Shown in pieces: positions 18,533-28,059 of a stretch of 64,000 nt of DNA (within the stretch, counting starts at the first letter, position 1; every line of letters begins with the position of its first letter). The stretch is from Desulfoscipio gibsoniae DSM 7213. GTDB taxonomy: Bacteria; Bacillota; Desulfotomaculia; Desulfotomaculales; Desulfallaceae. The position numbers and the translations under genes were made by a program. A model generated the notes under the pieces. That model was not told where the DNA came from and searched no databases. It was given only the letters and a program-made list of their open reading frames with translations. The stretch is from assembly GCF_000233715.2 (NCBI RefSeq), contig NC_021184.1, positions 3,951,486-4,015,485 on the forward strand. The letters are read 5' to 3'.

Positions 18533-19705
18533 ATGAAATGTGTTGGCTCCGAGCTACTCTTCTATTATTCTAAGTGCTTTTCTACCTTTACTAAAGGACT
18601 GAAAGAGCTGTCACAGTGGCTTTGTGATAACAACTGTAAAGATGTTTGTATGGAATATACCAGGAAGTACTGGATTCCCGTGTTTAATGTACTTGAAGAT
18701 TCCTGCAATATCACCCTGGCACATCCCAAATATGTCAAAGCCATCCGTGGTAAGAAGACTGATAAAAAAGACGCTAAATGGATTGCCAATCTATTTAAGC
18801 ATGACCTTATAGCTGGAAGCTATATGCCACCTCTTGCTATCAGGCAGCTTCGTGACCTTATGCGTTACCGTTTTAAACTCACTAACTTTATGTCAAGCGA
18901 AAAAAACCGGCTTCAAAACTGTTTAACTATATCCAATATTCAACTTGGAAATGTTGTTTCGGATACTTTTGGCAAAAGTTCTATGAACATTATTAACAGG
19001 CTTTTGGCAAACCCTTTGGATAATAGTTTTGACATCGCACCTCTTATTCACGGTTCTATGAAGGATAAGCTCCCCGAATTAGAGCTTGCCATTGATGGTT
19101 TTTTCACGCCAGAACAGGCTGGAAAACTTAAGGTTATTAAACAGCATTATGAAGATCTTAAGTCACGTAAGGCTGATCTTGAAAAAATTATCCTTTCCCT
19201 TTCCGCGCCCTACGCCGAGGAAATTAATCTGATCTTAACTGTTCCGTCCTTTAAGAACATCTTTTCAGCCATAGCGGTGGTCTCTGAAATAAGTGCCAAT
19301 ATGGACGTGTTCCCGACAGCTAAGCATCTATGCTCCTGGGCAGGGCTTACACCTACGAATAACGAAAGTGCCGGAAAAAAAAAGTCAGTAAGGATTTCAA
19401 GAGCGGGCTGTTACATAAAGCCGCTTCTGGTACAGTGTGCCACCGCTGTAGTTAAAAGCGTAAAGCATCCTGAAATCCGTAACCGCTATTTAAGACTTAA
19501 ACAGCGTCGTGGTCATAAGCGAGCGATCATTGCCATTGCAAGAATGCTCCTTACAGCTATTTACAATATCCTCAAGAAGAAAGAACCATATAATGCAGAA
19601 TTGTATAGAAAATCAGATGTTCTTCCAGTGAACCGTGAAATCACAGTAGAACAAGCGATTTTATTGGCTAGAACACAAGGTTACCGCATTAAGGCGGCGT
19701 CTTGA
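18533..19705 (+). CDS. IS110-family transposase (N-terminus deleted)
   Basis: 390 residues: a DEDD-type N-terminal part with AIRGKKTDKKDAKWIANLF and a C-terminal domain with LTVPSFKNIFSAIAVVSEI, CSWAGLTPTNNESAGKKKS and the serine region AGCYIKPLLVQCA. The start MKCVG should continue into the first catalytic aspartate motif (G-D-V-S-K), but instead jumps to SELLFYYSKC, so about 40 residues including that aspartate are missing. It lies just before the malic enzyme start, on the opposite strand. The open frame continues upstream into antisense of that gene, which is not meaningful. Probably inactive. Confidence 0.8.
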   Translation: MKCVGSELLFYYSKCFSTFTKGLKELSQWLCDNNCKDVCMEYTRKYWIPVFNVLEDSCNITLAHPKYVKAIRGKKTDKKDAKWIANLFKHDLIAGSYMPPLAIRQLRDLMRYRFKLTNFMSSEKNRLQNCLTISNIQLGNVVSDTFGKSSMNIINRLLANPLDNSFDIAPLIHGSMKDKLPELELAIDGFFTPEQAGKLKVIKQHYEDLKSRKADLEKIILSLSAPYAEEINLILTVPSFKNIFSAIAVVSEISANMDVFPTAKHLCSWAGLTPTNNESAGKKKSVRISRAGCYIKPLLVQCATAVVKSVKHPEIRNRYLRLKQRRGHKRAIIAIARMLLTAIYNILKKKEPYNAELYRKSDVLPVNREITVEQAILLARTQGYRIKAAS

Positions 19706-20055
19706 TTTCTTCTATTCCATACTTTTCTTTTTAAGGCAGTCATTGGGTGGCTTATTTGCTATGCCCGTTACTTTACAGGTAACCCCAGACAACTATTTTC
19801 AGACTTTAACTTCCTGCCTTTCAATCAATTATGACGTTAAATATTCATTAAACTTATTTAAGATCTAGTACTATGAAATTCTATTTTTCGCTTAAGTTTG
19901 AAATCCTACCTAAAACGGTAGGACAAAAAGTTTAAAAGTATAATTATTTCTACTTTGGCAACAGCCCCGGAAGGAGGGGCATTACAGCCTCTCCTCCCCT
20001 TTTGGGGCACCTTACTTATCTATTTGAGCCCACCCAAACAAAGTCTATACAAGGT

Positions 20056-20335
20056 TTAATGTAACTCCTTTTCCACAAGAGACCAACCTGCCTTCAATGC
20101 TTTTCGGTTTAAATCTTCAGTTCCCTTGGGGATGCGGGAAAGCAGCGCTTCGGTCAAAGCTTCCTGGGAGACGACACCGGTAATTCTTGCAATACCAGGG
20201 CTACCACGTTGGCAACCATTTCTTTTCCAATTTTATCTCTGGCTGTCATGCTTATGGGTAGTTTATAGATAACCCCTTCCACGTTGGGTAGGGTATGTAC
20301 GTAAGTCGTGTCAACAATCATTACTCCACTCAAAA
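20056..20335 (-). pseudogene. 2-oxoacid:ferredoxin oxidoreductase gamma-type subunit remnant
   Basis: Frames read VDTTYVHTLPNVEGVIYKLP, TARDKIGKEMVANVVA, then after a frameshift ITGVVSQEALTEALLSRIP and a normal end. These are C-terminal motifs of the gamma subunit of pyruvate/2-ketoisovalerate ferredoxin oxidoreductases. The N-terminal part is absent. Confidence 0.65.
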
Positions 20336-20336
20336 A

Positions 20337-22088
20337 TTATTTGTACTTCTTCAGCAATTTAACAATTGTGGACTGATCAACTTCTAATACTTTAGCAGCT
20401 TTATAAGTTGATTTGTATATTTCATAAGCCGTCTTTACAAGTTGTTCTTCTAACTCTCTTTTTGCTTGTTTAAGGGGAATCAGATCGGTACAAATTACTT
20501 TTTTAGACGTAGCTTTAATCTCAAGAAAATTTTCTACTGTATTTATTTTAACAATATCAGACTCACTAATCACTATGGCTCTCTCCATGACATGTTCTAA
20601 TTCACGTACATTACCAGGCCAATTATAACTATAAAAAATATCTATTAATCCAGGTTCAATCATCTTATTCATTCCGTATTTCTGGTTAAACTTTTTAAGA
20701 AAAAAATCAACAAGAACCGGGATATCTTCACGTCTTTCCCTCAGGGGAGGAATAATTAAAGGAATAACATTCAGGCGGTAATATAAATCCTTTCTAAAGG
20801 TTCCTTCTTCTACCATTTCCGGCAAACTTCTATTCGTCGCAGCTATAACTCTAGTATTTATTTTAATTTTTTTTGTACCACCAACCTTGCAAATTTCCCT
20901 GTCCTGCAAAAATTCTAACAACTTAACCTGGATCATTAGCGGAAATTCTCCAATTTCATCTAAAAAAAGAGTACCATTATTAGCTAGTTCAATCTTTCCG
21001 AGCTTTCCACCTTTAGTAGCACCTGTGAAAGCACCACTTTCATAACCAAATAGTTCAGATTCAATCAAGTTCTCCGGAATCAGGCCACAATTGATTTTAA
21101 TAAACGGATGTTTACGTCTTGCGCTTAAGGCATGAATTGCTTTCGTGATAACTTCTTTTCCCACACCTGACTCACCTTGGATTAAAACCGTTAAATCAAG
21201 ACCTGCAACCTTAGCAATCGTCTCTTTAATATAATGCATTTCTTTGCTTTTGTATATAAAGTTAACAGATGAAAGGATCTCTTCTCTTAACGCATTGATT
21301 TCACTGGTTTTCCTCATAATTTCATTATCTCGTTCTTCTAATTTCAACTGTAGTTTTGTAAGTTCTTCGAGATCCTTTGATGTGCTGATAACCCTGACAA
21401 TTTCTCCCTCAGCATTAAAAACAGGAACAGCTGTACCTATTACCTTTTTTCCCGATTTCATCTGTTGAATCATATTTACTTTTTTCTTCTGATGAAGAAC
21501 AGGCATCGTAATACTGGAAGAATAATACCCTTCTCTCTCTAATTCTGTAACGTGCCTGCCTACTGCTTCACTGTTTTTCAAACCACAAATGCGTTCGGCA
21601 GCAGGGTTAAGACGGATAATATAACCATTTTGGTCTGAAACAAATATTTCTTCATCAAGGTTCTCAAAAATTTTTTCATACTCTAAAAGTGTTTCTTTAA
21701 TGTCCTGATTGTAGTCCAAAAACGATTCAATTAATTGTTTAATTTTTGACAGATCATCAATAATGCCTGTAATAGATTTTGATTCATCAATTAATACAAT
21801 TACTTCTGCATCAATACTTTGCAAATCTATAAACTCAATATCTTGTAAATACACTGCAAATTGGATAGAAGGAGTCATGTTATCTATATTAATTTGGGAA
21901 CAATCTATATTCTTTAAATAATCTCTGCAAAGGGCGGAAACATTAAACACCCTATTGACTAACCCATTATTTGTTAAAACGATATATCGAATATTTTCCG
22001 CTAGCATATCCTCATCTATATTAATTAAATTCCCAGTTTCTTGCAAAACAATAAATTCCTTTCCAGCAATATCATAAGGCATAAGCAT
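20337..22088 (-). CDS. sigma-54-dependent activator next to pylT
   Basis: About 583 residues. A unique N-terminal sensor region (1-130), a PAS domain (EEIFVSDQNGYIIRLNPAAERI), a coiled linker, an AAA+ domain with intact GESGVGKEVITKAIH, GAFTGA, Walker B TLFLDEIGEFPLM and FRKDLYYRLNV, and a C-terminal helix-turn-helix (YKAAKVLEVDQSTIVKLLKK). All residues needed to activate sigma-54 are present. It lies directly downstream of pylT and pylD on the same strand, so it is the best candidate for control of the pyl and mtb promoters (inference). The GTG at 22103 is open; the ATG at 22088 has GGTGGA upstream. Confidence 0.9.
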   Translation of the reverse strand: MLMPYDIAGKEFIVLQETGNLINIDEDMLAENIRYIVLTNNGLVNRVFNVSALCRDYLKNIDCSQINIDNMTPSIQFAVYLQDIEFIDLQSIDAEVIVLIDESKSITGIIDDLSKIKQLIESFLDYNQDIKETLLEYEKIFENLDEEIFVSDQNGYIIRLNPAAERICGLKNSEAVGRHVTELEREGYYSSSITMPVLHQKKKVNMIQQMKSGKKVIGTAVPVFNAEGEIVRVISTSKDLEELTKLQLKLEERDNEIMRKTSEINALREEILSSVNFIYKSKEMHYIKETIAKVAGLDLTVLIQGESGVGKEVITKAIHALSARRKHPFIKINCGLIPENLIESELFGYESGAFTGATKGGKLGKIELANNGTLFLDEIGEFPLMIQVKLLEFLQDREICKVGGTKKIKINTRVIAATNRSLPEMVEEGTFRKDLYYRLNVIPLIIPPLRERREDIPVLVDFFLKKFNQKYGMNKMIEPGLIDIFYSYNWPGNVRELEHVMERAIVISESDIVKINTVENFLEIKATSKKVICTDLIPLKQAKRELEEQLVKTAYEIYKSTYKAAKVLEVDQSTIVKLLKKYK

Positions 22089-22140
22089 ATAAATTCCACC
22101 CACTAGTTTACTTTTAGACCATTTTGTTAGTAGAAGGATT

Positions 22141-22212
22141 TGGCGGGGAGTCCGGGAGTTACACCCGGCTGCATAGATTTAGAGTCTATGTGATCCTTCC
22201 GATCAACCCCCC
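22141..22212 (-). tRNA. pylT: tRNA-Pyl (CUA)
   Basis: 72 nt including an encoded CCA. The acceptor stem GGGGGGT pairs with ACTCCCC. The anticodon loop CTCTAAA, with anticodon CTA, closes a six-pair stem (CATAGA/TCTATG), as in other tRNA-Pyl. The D-arm is small and the variable loop short. It decodes UAG. It sits 17 bases downstream of pylD and about 50 bases upstream of the activator. Confidence 0.96.
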
Positions 22213-22228
22213 GTAATATTAAAAGTTC

Positions 22229-23032
22229 TTATTTAAGAACCATTGCCAACATTGTAGCAACTCCTATTTGAAGTGGATCATGTACAAGGCGTGAACTGTA
22301 TTCTATTCTGCTTTCCGGTGTAAGTCCAAGGGGTACTCCTGGTGCTGCAATTGCAGCTCTCGGATGTAAATAGTTTCGATCCAAAAAATCTGCTTGGGGT
22401 GTAGCATCTAAAATGTATTGATAATTTGGCAGTATCTTATATAAGTCCCTTTCTACACAAACGCCTGATAAATCTATAACCTTAGACTGATCAGAATCGA
22501 CTACTGTTACATAAGCGCCAAATTCCTTTAGAATATCAATAGCTGCGCGTCCTACGGGTCCAGCGCCAATAACTAAAGCTTTTTTACCTTTTAATCCTGA
22601 GGCAAGTCCGTAAAGTACTGAACCAAATCCTCGTCCTGTCGCTTCAGTATTATCAATCAGATGTCCATTAAACTTGTTAAATGCCAAGAAACGGTTATCA
22701 TCAGCCATGAACAATACACTTGCACCCTGTTCTAGACCCTCTGCAAACCCTGCAACATCAGTCGCTTCCGAAATAAAAACTTCAAAGCCCAAATATTTGA
22801 TAATAGCAGCGACAGATTGTACGAAGCCACCTATCAAACCTTTTCCTGCAGTAATAGGGATGACTGCAATCGAGTGATCTTTTACTAATGTATCAAAATA
22901 TGTAACTTTTATCCCAGCTGCCTTACAGGCAATTTCCTTTAAACTATATCCTAATTTAGACAGTAATTCATCTTCATAATCACGAAGTTCTGTCTCCAAA
23001 CCAAGCAGGTTAGTTTCTGTAAGTCTGGTCAA
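22229..23032 (-). CDS. pylD: pyrrolysine biosynthesis dehydrogenase PylD
   Basis: 267 residues. It contains VIPITAGKGLIGGFVQSVAA, FMADDNRFLAFNKF and a Rossmann NAD loop, ALVIGAGPVGRAAIDILKEF. These fit PylD, which oxidises the terminal amine of L-lysine-N6-3R-methyl-D-ornithine so that it cyclises to pyrrolysine. A TTG start follows AAGGAGGAATC. It lies 28 bases after pylSc and just before pylT. Confidence 0.95.
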   Translation of the reverse strand: MTRLTETNLLGLETELRDYEDELLSKLGYSLKEIACKAAGIKVTYFDTLVKDHSIAVIPITAGKGLIGGFVQSVAAIIKYLGFEVFISEATDVAGFAEGLEQGASVLFMADDNRFLAFNKFNGHLIDNTEATGRGFGSVLYGLASGLKGKKALVIGAGPVGRAAIDILKEFGAYVTVVDSDQSKVIDLSGVCVERDLYKILPNYQYILDATPQADFLDRNYLHPRAAIAAPGVPLGLTPESRIEYSSRLVHDPLQIGVATMLAMVLK

Positions 23033-23060
23033 ATTAGATTCCTCCTTATCTGGTTTAGAG

Positions 23061-23894
23061 CTAAATGTTCAAAAGGGAACCGTCTAAATAAGTTAAGCCA
23101 CGCCCTACCCGGCGTATATTACGGTGTCCCTGCAAGGTCATAGCTAACCGTTCCAAACCAAAGCCAATTCCGACCCACGGCTCAAATATACCCCATTGCT
23201 CATCCATCTTCAAAGGACCAAAAGCCCCGGAACCCAATTCCAAATCGTCGAAAACAACATCCACTGTGATTCCATATATTTCCGATTCAGTTTCTACAAA
23301 TTCATAATTTTTTACCCCAATTTCTTCCATAACCAATGAGCCTAATTCTTTTAAGCGTTCCGTTTGTTTACCCTTATCCACACCTAGTTCTACAAGGTTA
23401 AGCATAGTGAATTCATTTAAATGCTGTGCCCCCTGCGATTCTTTTCGAAAGCATGGACCTATCTCAAAAATTCGCACAGGTTTGGACCATAATCTATCCA
23501 ATATTTTTAAATAATGATATAGATTAGGCGCCAGCATCGGACGCAAACATTTATTGTTATCCACCCAAAAAACCTGTTTATATAAAGGATGTTCGGGCGT
23601 AATTGTCATTTTGTGAAGCATTGCTTTAGGCAATATGATTGGAGTATTGACCTGAACAAATCCAGTTTTACAGAGTAAATTGGAAAGCTGGATTTCCAAA
23701 CTGGAAAGCAAAGGACGATGAATAACTTCTTTTAGTTCAAGTAAATGGTCTTTGTTCTTTTTGACCAGTTCTTTTTCGATTTTCTGAAACGTTTGGTCCC
23801 TCTTTTGCTTATCCTGAAATCTTAGGTCCAGAAGCTCAGATTTTCCATTTAATTCAATTAATTTTTGTTTCTGAGAAATGCTCCAATTGATCAA
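23061..23894 (-). CDS. pylSc: pyrrolysyl-tRNA synthetase, catalytic part PylSc
   Basis: 277 residues of class II synthetase core: motif 2 FRKESQGAQHLNEFTMLNLV and motif 3 GIGFGLERLAM. The asparagine after FTML corresponds to the residue that recognises the pyrrolysine side-chain carbonyl in archaeal PylS; the following cysteine of that family is replaced here by valine. The tRNA-binding N-terminal domain is a separate gene, pylSn (29251-29610), as usual in bacteria. TTG start after GGAGGAG. Confidence 0.95.
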   Translation of the reverse strand: MINWSISQKQKLIELNGKSELLDLRFQDKQKRDQTFQKIEKELVKKNKDHLLELKEVIHRPLLSSLEIQLSNLLCKTGFVQVNTPIILPKAMLHKMTITPEHPLYKQVFWVDNNKCLRPMLAPNLYHYLKILDRLWSKPVRIFEIGPCFRKESQGAQHLNEFTMLNLVELGVDKGKQTERLKELGSLVMEEIGVKNYEFVETESEIYGITVDVVFDDLELGSGAFGPLKMDEQWGIFEPWVGIGFGLERLAMTLQGHRNIRRVGRGLTYLDGSLLNI

Positions 23895-24028
23895 AAAAAC
23901 TCCTCCAAGTCCAAGTTAGAGATCTGGCTATATAATAAATTTACGACATTTTTGCTCTTTTATTAGTTAAAGTATTTCGAGCATTTGATTATAAATCCTT
24001 TAATAAAAATTTTATTTGTTTTTTATTT

Positions 24029-24231
24029 TCAGAATAATTCAAATTGATGCTCAATGTCCGCATTGATAACATCAGCACCAAAAACATTCTGGGCATTTGT
24101 GGCGGACGCTGTCGCCACTAATTCACCTGTAGTCATATCAATCAAAGAACTAACCACTGTAAACTGTACCAATATCTACGGCTAAGCAAAATATTTTTGG
24201 GTTGTATTGCCTACTTCAACAGCTAATAGCA
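24029..24231 (-). pseudogene. corrinoid-activating ATPase (RACo/RamA-like) N-terminal remnant
   Basis: Short frames give LAVDIGT and LIDMTTGELVATASATNAQN, then FGADVIN, a typical beginning of the ASKHA domain in reductive activators of corrinoid proteins (DUF4445 type). Stops and frameshifts interrupt it. Positions 24240-24500 hold further AT-rich sequence with short unassigned coding pieces. Confidence 0.6.
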
Positions 24232-24521
24232 TGTTTTCCCTTCTTCTCTTAGCAAATGAGGCATGAAAACTAGAGCAATAACTTTAATCTGGAGAGATTC
24301 ATTATACAGACCTCGCAAAAACTGGATAGCGTCTGTAAACTAATTTTCAAGTTATGGCTTTTCTGGTAGACACAGTTGCACCTGGTTCAATTATAGTAAC
24401 ATCAATTTTGTTTTGAAAAGATCCACTTTCTTTAATAAATATGGGGTTTTTGCAGCAAAATCACTATATGCAAAGCCCAAAATTGTAATAATTCCGAGGC
24501 TTTTGATATTTTATTAGAAAA

Positions 24522-26255
24522 TTAATACCAGCCGCGCAACTGATAATAGTCATCAATCATACGGTTAAGCTCGTCTAGAGTTATTCCGTTCTGACCGTCG
24601 TTAACCTTTTCATTAAACAACCTGTCAGGCAGTGTATCATCTTGCCTGTTAAGACCCTGCTGCTGGTTAAAGGTGTGGGTCGCATTTATTATTCTGTCGG
24701 CAACCGCCCACAGTTCTTCTTTGGTGAACTCCAGGCCGGTTATAGCCTTGTTTAGCTCGATTAAGGTCTCCCAGGTGATTAAATCCCTGAAAAACACACA
24801 TAGTATTTGAGTGTTGAAAATGGTCAGCCTGTTTTCAAAATCGATAAACAGCTCGGCTTTGCCCTCGGTAGTGGCAGGGTCAATCATACCGGCCAACTCG
24901 GGTTTGTAGAATGTAGCCCTTAAATGACAAGCGCCTCTGGCCGAGGTGGCGTAAGCAAGCCCCATTCCTTTGAGCACCCTGGGGTCATACCCGGGAGGCT
25001 CCATTCCTTTGACATGAATGGCTATATCCTGCAGGCCCAACTTTGGGGCTGCCTCCTTAATGCCAAGGGATAAAGTTTCACCCAACCCGGTGCGCTGGGC
25101 CATTTGCATAATCAATTCGGCAGCGGCCCCGGCATCTCCGTATCTGACCGGGGTATCGATTAGGCCGCGCTCATTACCTTCCATAACCAGTCCCACCAGG
25201 TTGCCGGCAGTAATTGTATCCATACCCAGCCGGTCACACAGGTCGTTAAGATATGCCACCTGATCCAGCCGGTTAATTGAACAAAGTCCCCCAAAGGCGT
25301 ATATGGTTTCGTACTCGGGACCCTCAATTTCCAGGCCGGCATGTTCGCCCGAGTCAATAGATACATGCTTACCGCAGGCCATAAAGCAGTTGGGACAGGC
25401 AGTAGGCCTAACCTTATACTGCTGCAAAAACGTGTCACCGCTCAGGCTCTCCCATTCGGGGTCAACCGCCCTGTTCCAGTACCGGTTGGGGAAAGCTTTG
25501 GCGCCGTTCATGATCTTAACCATAACCGTGGTGCCGTAATTACGGTAATTTTCGACCCCGGGGTTGCCCTTGCCAAGATCACGGATTTTTTTAACCACTT
25601 CTTTAAGCATGTCCGGGTCGGCAACTTCCGCTTTGGCGCAGCCGTGAAACACTACCGCTTTAAGTTTTTTTGAGCCCATCAGCGCGCCCATGCCGGCACG
25701 GCCGGCGGATCTCCACCGGTTATTTTCGATACAGGTAAACCGGACCAGGTTCTCGCCGGCAGGACCGATTACCAGCGCCTGGGCACCCTGAATGTCAACC
25801 TGCTTCAGCACTTCTTCCTCGGCTGCATATGTGTCCAGCCCCCATAGGCCGGAGGCGTCGTGAAACAATACGCTCGAATCGCTTATTTCCACCATTACCG
25901 GCTTATCTGCAGCGCCTTCAAAGATAATGGCGTCATAGCCGGTGCGGCGCATAACCGGAGCCACTCTGCCTCCGGCATAGGATTCAGCATAGCCGCCGGT
26001 AAGCGGCGATTTGCCAAACACACCGTAACGGCTGCTGCCTACCATTGCTGTGTCGGTAGACGGGCCGGTGGTGAATATGAGTTTGTTGTCTGGGGAAAGT
26101 GGATCGATGCCAGGCTTAATGTTCTGCAGCAGCAGATAGGAACCCAAGCCTTTACCACCTAGATATTGCTTGAAAACTCTGTCCGGAATAGTCTCTTGTA
26201 CATAACTTTGCCGGGTCAGGTCTATTCGCAACAGTTTTCCAAAAAATCCTTTCAT
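24522..26255 (-). CDS. aor: aldehyde ferredoxin oxidoreductase
   Basis: 577 residues, normal family length. The N-terminal pterin-binding domain has YLGGKGLGSYLLLQNIKPG and SSRYGVFGKSPLTGGYAESY. The [4Fe-4S] cluster cysteines are in CPNCFMACGKHV with a further cysteine near residue 490 (NTQILCVFF). It oxidises aldehydes to acids with a tungsten bis-pterin cofactor and reduces ferredoxin. It follows a GabT copy on the same strand by 165 bases, mirroring the GabT-AOR pairing at 7-10 kb, so aldehyde from amine transamination is a likely substrate. It looks intact. Confidence 0.92.
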   Translation of the reverse strand: MKGFFGKLLRIDLTRQSYVQETIPDRVFKQYLGGKGLGSYLLLQNIKPGIDPLSPDNKLIFTTGPSTDTAMVGSSRYGVFGKSPLTGGYAESYAGGRVAPVMRRTGYDAIIFEGAADKPVMVEISDSSVLFHDASGLWGLDTYAAEEEVLKQVDIQGAQALVIGPAGENLVRFTCIENNRWRSAGRAGMGALMGSKKLKAVVFHGCAKAEVADPDMLKEVVKKIRDLGKGNPGVENYRNYGTTVMVKIMNGAKAFPNRYWNRAVDPEWESLSGDTFLQQYKVRPTACPNCFMACGKHVSIDSGEHAGLEIEGPEYETIYAFGGLCSINRLDQVAYLNDLCDRLGMDTITAGNLVGLVMEGNERGLIDTPVRYGDAGAAAELIMQMAQRTGLGETLSLGIKEAAPKLGLQDIAIHVKGMEPPGYDPRVLKGMGLAYATSARGACHLRATFYKPELAGMIDPATTEGKAELFIDFENRLTIFNTQILCVFFRDLITWETLIELNKAITGLEFTKEELWAVADRIINATHTFNQQQGLNRQDDTLPDRLFNEKVNDGQNGITLDELNRMIDDYYQLRGWY

Positions 26256-26419
26256 ACTCTACCTCCCCGGAGATTAAATTTGGATCTTTTTGTTTGGTAG
26301 CGGGCGGACAGAGTCTGCCCCTACAGGGTGCTGGCCGGAATGTTGCCTGGTTTCGTTAATCGTTTAAGGGCAGACAGCTAACAGTCTCTAGCCCTGCATA
26401 GTTAGTTAATTCAACGTGC

Positions 26420-27721
26420 TTATTTTGAGGCGTGGGCTATAGCCTGCTCCAGAACGTCCAGACCCCGCTCCAGCTGCTCGTCGGTAATAACCAGAGGAAT
26501 CAGGGTGCAGATTACGTTGCTGAAGATACCCGCGCTGATGACAATAACACCGTTGTCGACGCAGTACTTGGTAACGGCCGCCGTCGCTTCCTTGGCCGGC
26601 TCCTTGGTTTCCCTGGCTTTAACCAGCTCGATGGCGTTCATGGCGCCAAGACCACGCACATCACCGATGATGGGGTATTTCTCTTTCATTTCCAGCATCT
26701 TTTCCCTGGTCTTATTACCGATTACATTGGCGCGTTCCATCAGCTTCTCCTGCTGAATGTAGTCAATGGTGGCCAAGGCTGCCGCGCAGGATACCGGATT
26801 GCCACCGTAAGTTCCGCCGATGTGTCCCGGGTCGGGGGCGTTCATGATCTCAGCCTTACCGACTACACCACTAAGAGGCATGCCGACGGCAATTGACTTG
26901 GCGACTGTCATTAGGTCGGGTTCCAAGCCCCAGTGTTCGCAGGCAAACATTTTACCGGTCCGGGCAAAGCCTGTTTGAACTTCGTCGGCAATTAATACGA
27001 TACCGTGCTTATCGCAGATTTTTCTCAGTCCGGGCATAAATTCCGGCGGCGGAACAATAAAGCCACCTTCACCCTGAACAGGTTCGATGATCATTGCCGC
27101 AATGTTTTCTGGTGCTACTTCGGCGGCAAACATTCTGTCGAATTGTTCAAGGCAGTGCATGCCACAGCCCGGGTAGGTTGATCTGTAGTAGCAGCGGTAG
27201 CAATAAGCGGAGGGAATTTTATAAACTTCGGGAGCGTAGGGGCCAAAGCCGAATTTGTAGGGCTTAACCTTACTGGTCAGGCTCATAGTCATCAAGGTGC
27301 GGCCGTGAAACGCGCATTCAAAAGAGATAACCCCGGTTCTTTTGGTATGGAACCTGGATATTTTAACGGCGTTTTCAACACATTCGGCACCGCTGTTGAC
27401 GAACATGGCTCTTTTTTCATAGCTGCCCGGTGAGATTTCAATTAGCTTTTCTGCCAGATCTAAATAAGGCTCGTACATGGTAACCATAAAGCAAGTATGC
27501 AAAAGTTTTTCCGCCTGCTCCTTGATAGCAGCAACTACAGGCGGGGGACAGTGACCAGCGTTGAGTGTGCCAATACCGGCGTAAAAGTCAATATATTCGT
27601 TACCTTCCACATCAATTATAGTTGCACCCCTGGCCTCCTTAGCAAAAATTCAGGTGGAATTAGAGATGCCGCGGGCCACCAGCGCATTCTTTCTTGCCAG
27701 AAGCTCTTCAGTTCTTCCCAT
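26420..27721 (-). pseudogene. second GabT-type aminotransferase, in-frame TGA at codon 24
   Basis: From the ATG at 27721 the frame reads MGRTEELLARKNALVARG and ISNST, then TGA at 27652-27650, then IFAKEARGATIIDVEGN and the complete enzyme to 26420. The paralog at 7031-8332 has asparagine at this codon. Over the rest the two proteins are about 90% identical by eye, with the cofactor lysine in TVAKSIAVGMPLSG. No ATG start with a ribosome site follows the TGA soon, so the product would lack about 38 N-terminal residues if initiated at the GTG near 27610. The gene is otherwise undamaged. Confidence 0.75.
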
Positions 27722-27927
27722 TTTTTTAAAACTCCTTTTTTTAGAGTTAGGGTGGATTTGGGGTTAGACCCCAGTAACTAATGCTGTTATTTGTTAGTGT
27801 TAATGTGTTTGCGTGTTCGGGAGTGATACAGTTACTTTTGGCTTTTGGTAGCTATGAAAAAATTCTACTGCACCAAAAGACAAGTAATTTCACCCAGAAG
27901 AACGATGTTTTGCAATATATTTAAAAC

Positions 27928-27948
27928 AGGGGCTTTTAAAATGCCCCT
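27928..27948 (-). terminator. terminator downstream of mtgA
   Basis: Minus strand AGGGGC-ATTTTAAAA-GCCCCT hairpin followed by GTTTTAAA, about 110 bases past the mtgA stop. Confidence 0.55.
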
Positions 27949-28059
27949 ATATCTTTTTAACCATCCATATAGCATGTTGATTTTATACCTAATCCCTTGC
28001 AACAGAATCTACTGATCCTTTAGAAGCTTCTACCCCGTGTTATAGCTTCAATTTTTACT

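Noticed and set aside
26420..27721. Selenocysteine at the TGA of the second GabT.
   Set aside because: The paralog has asparagine there, the site is not catalytic, and I see no obvious bacterial SECIS-type hairpin just after the TGA.
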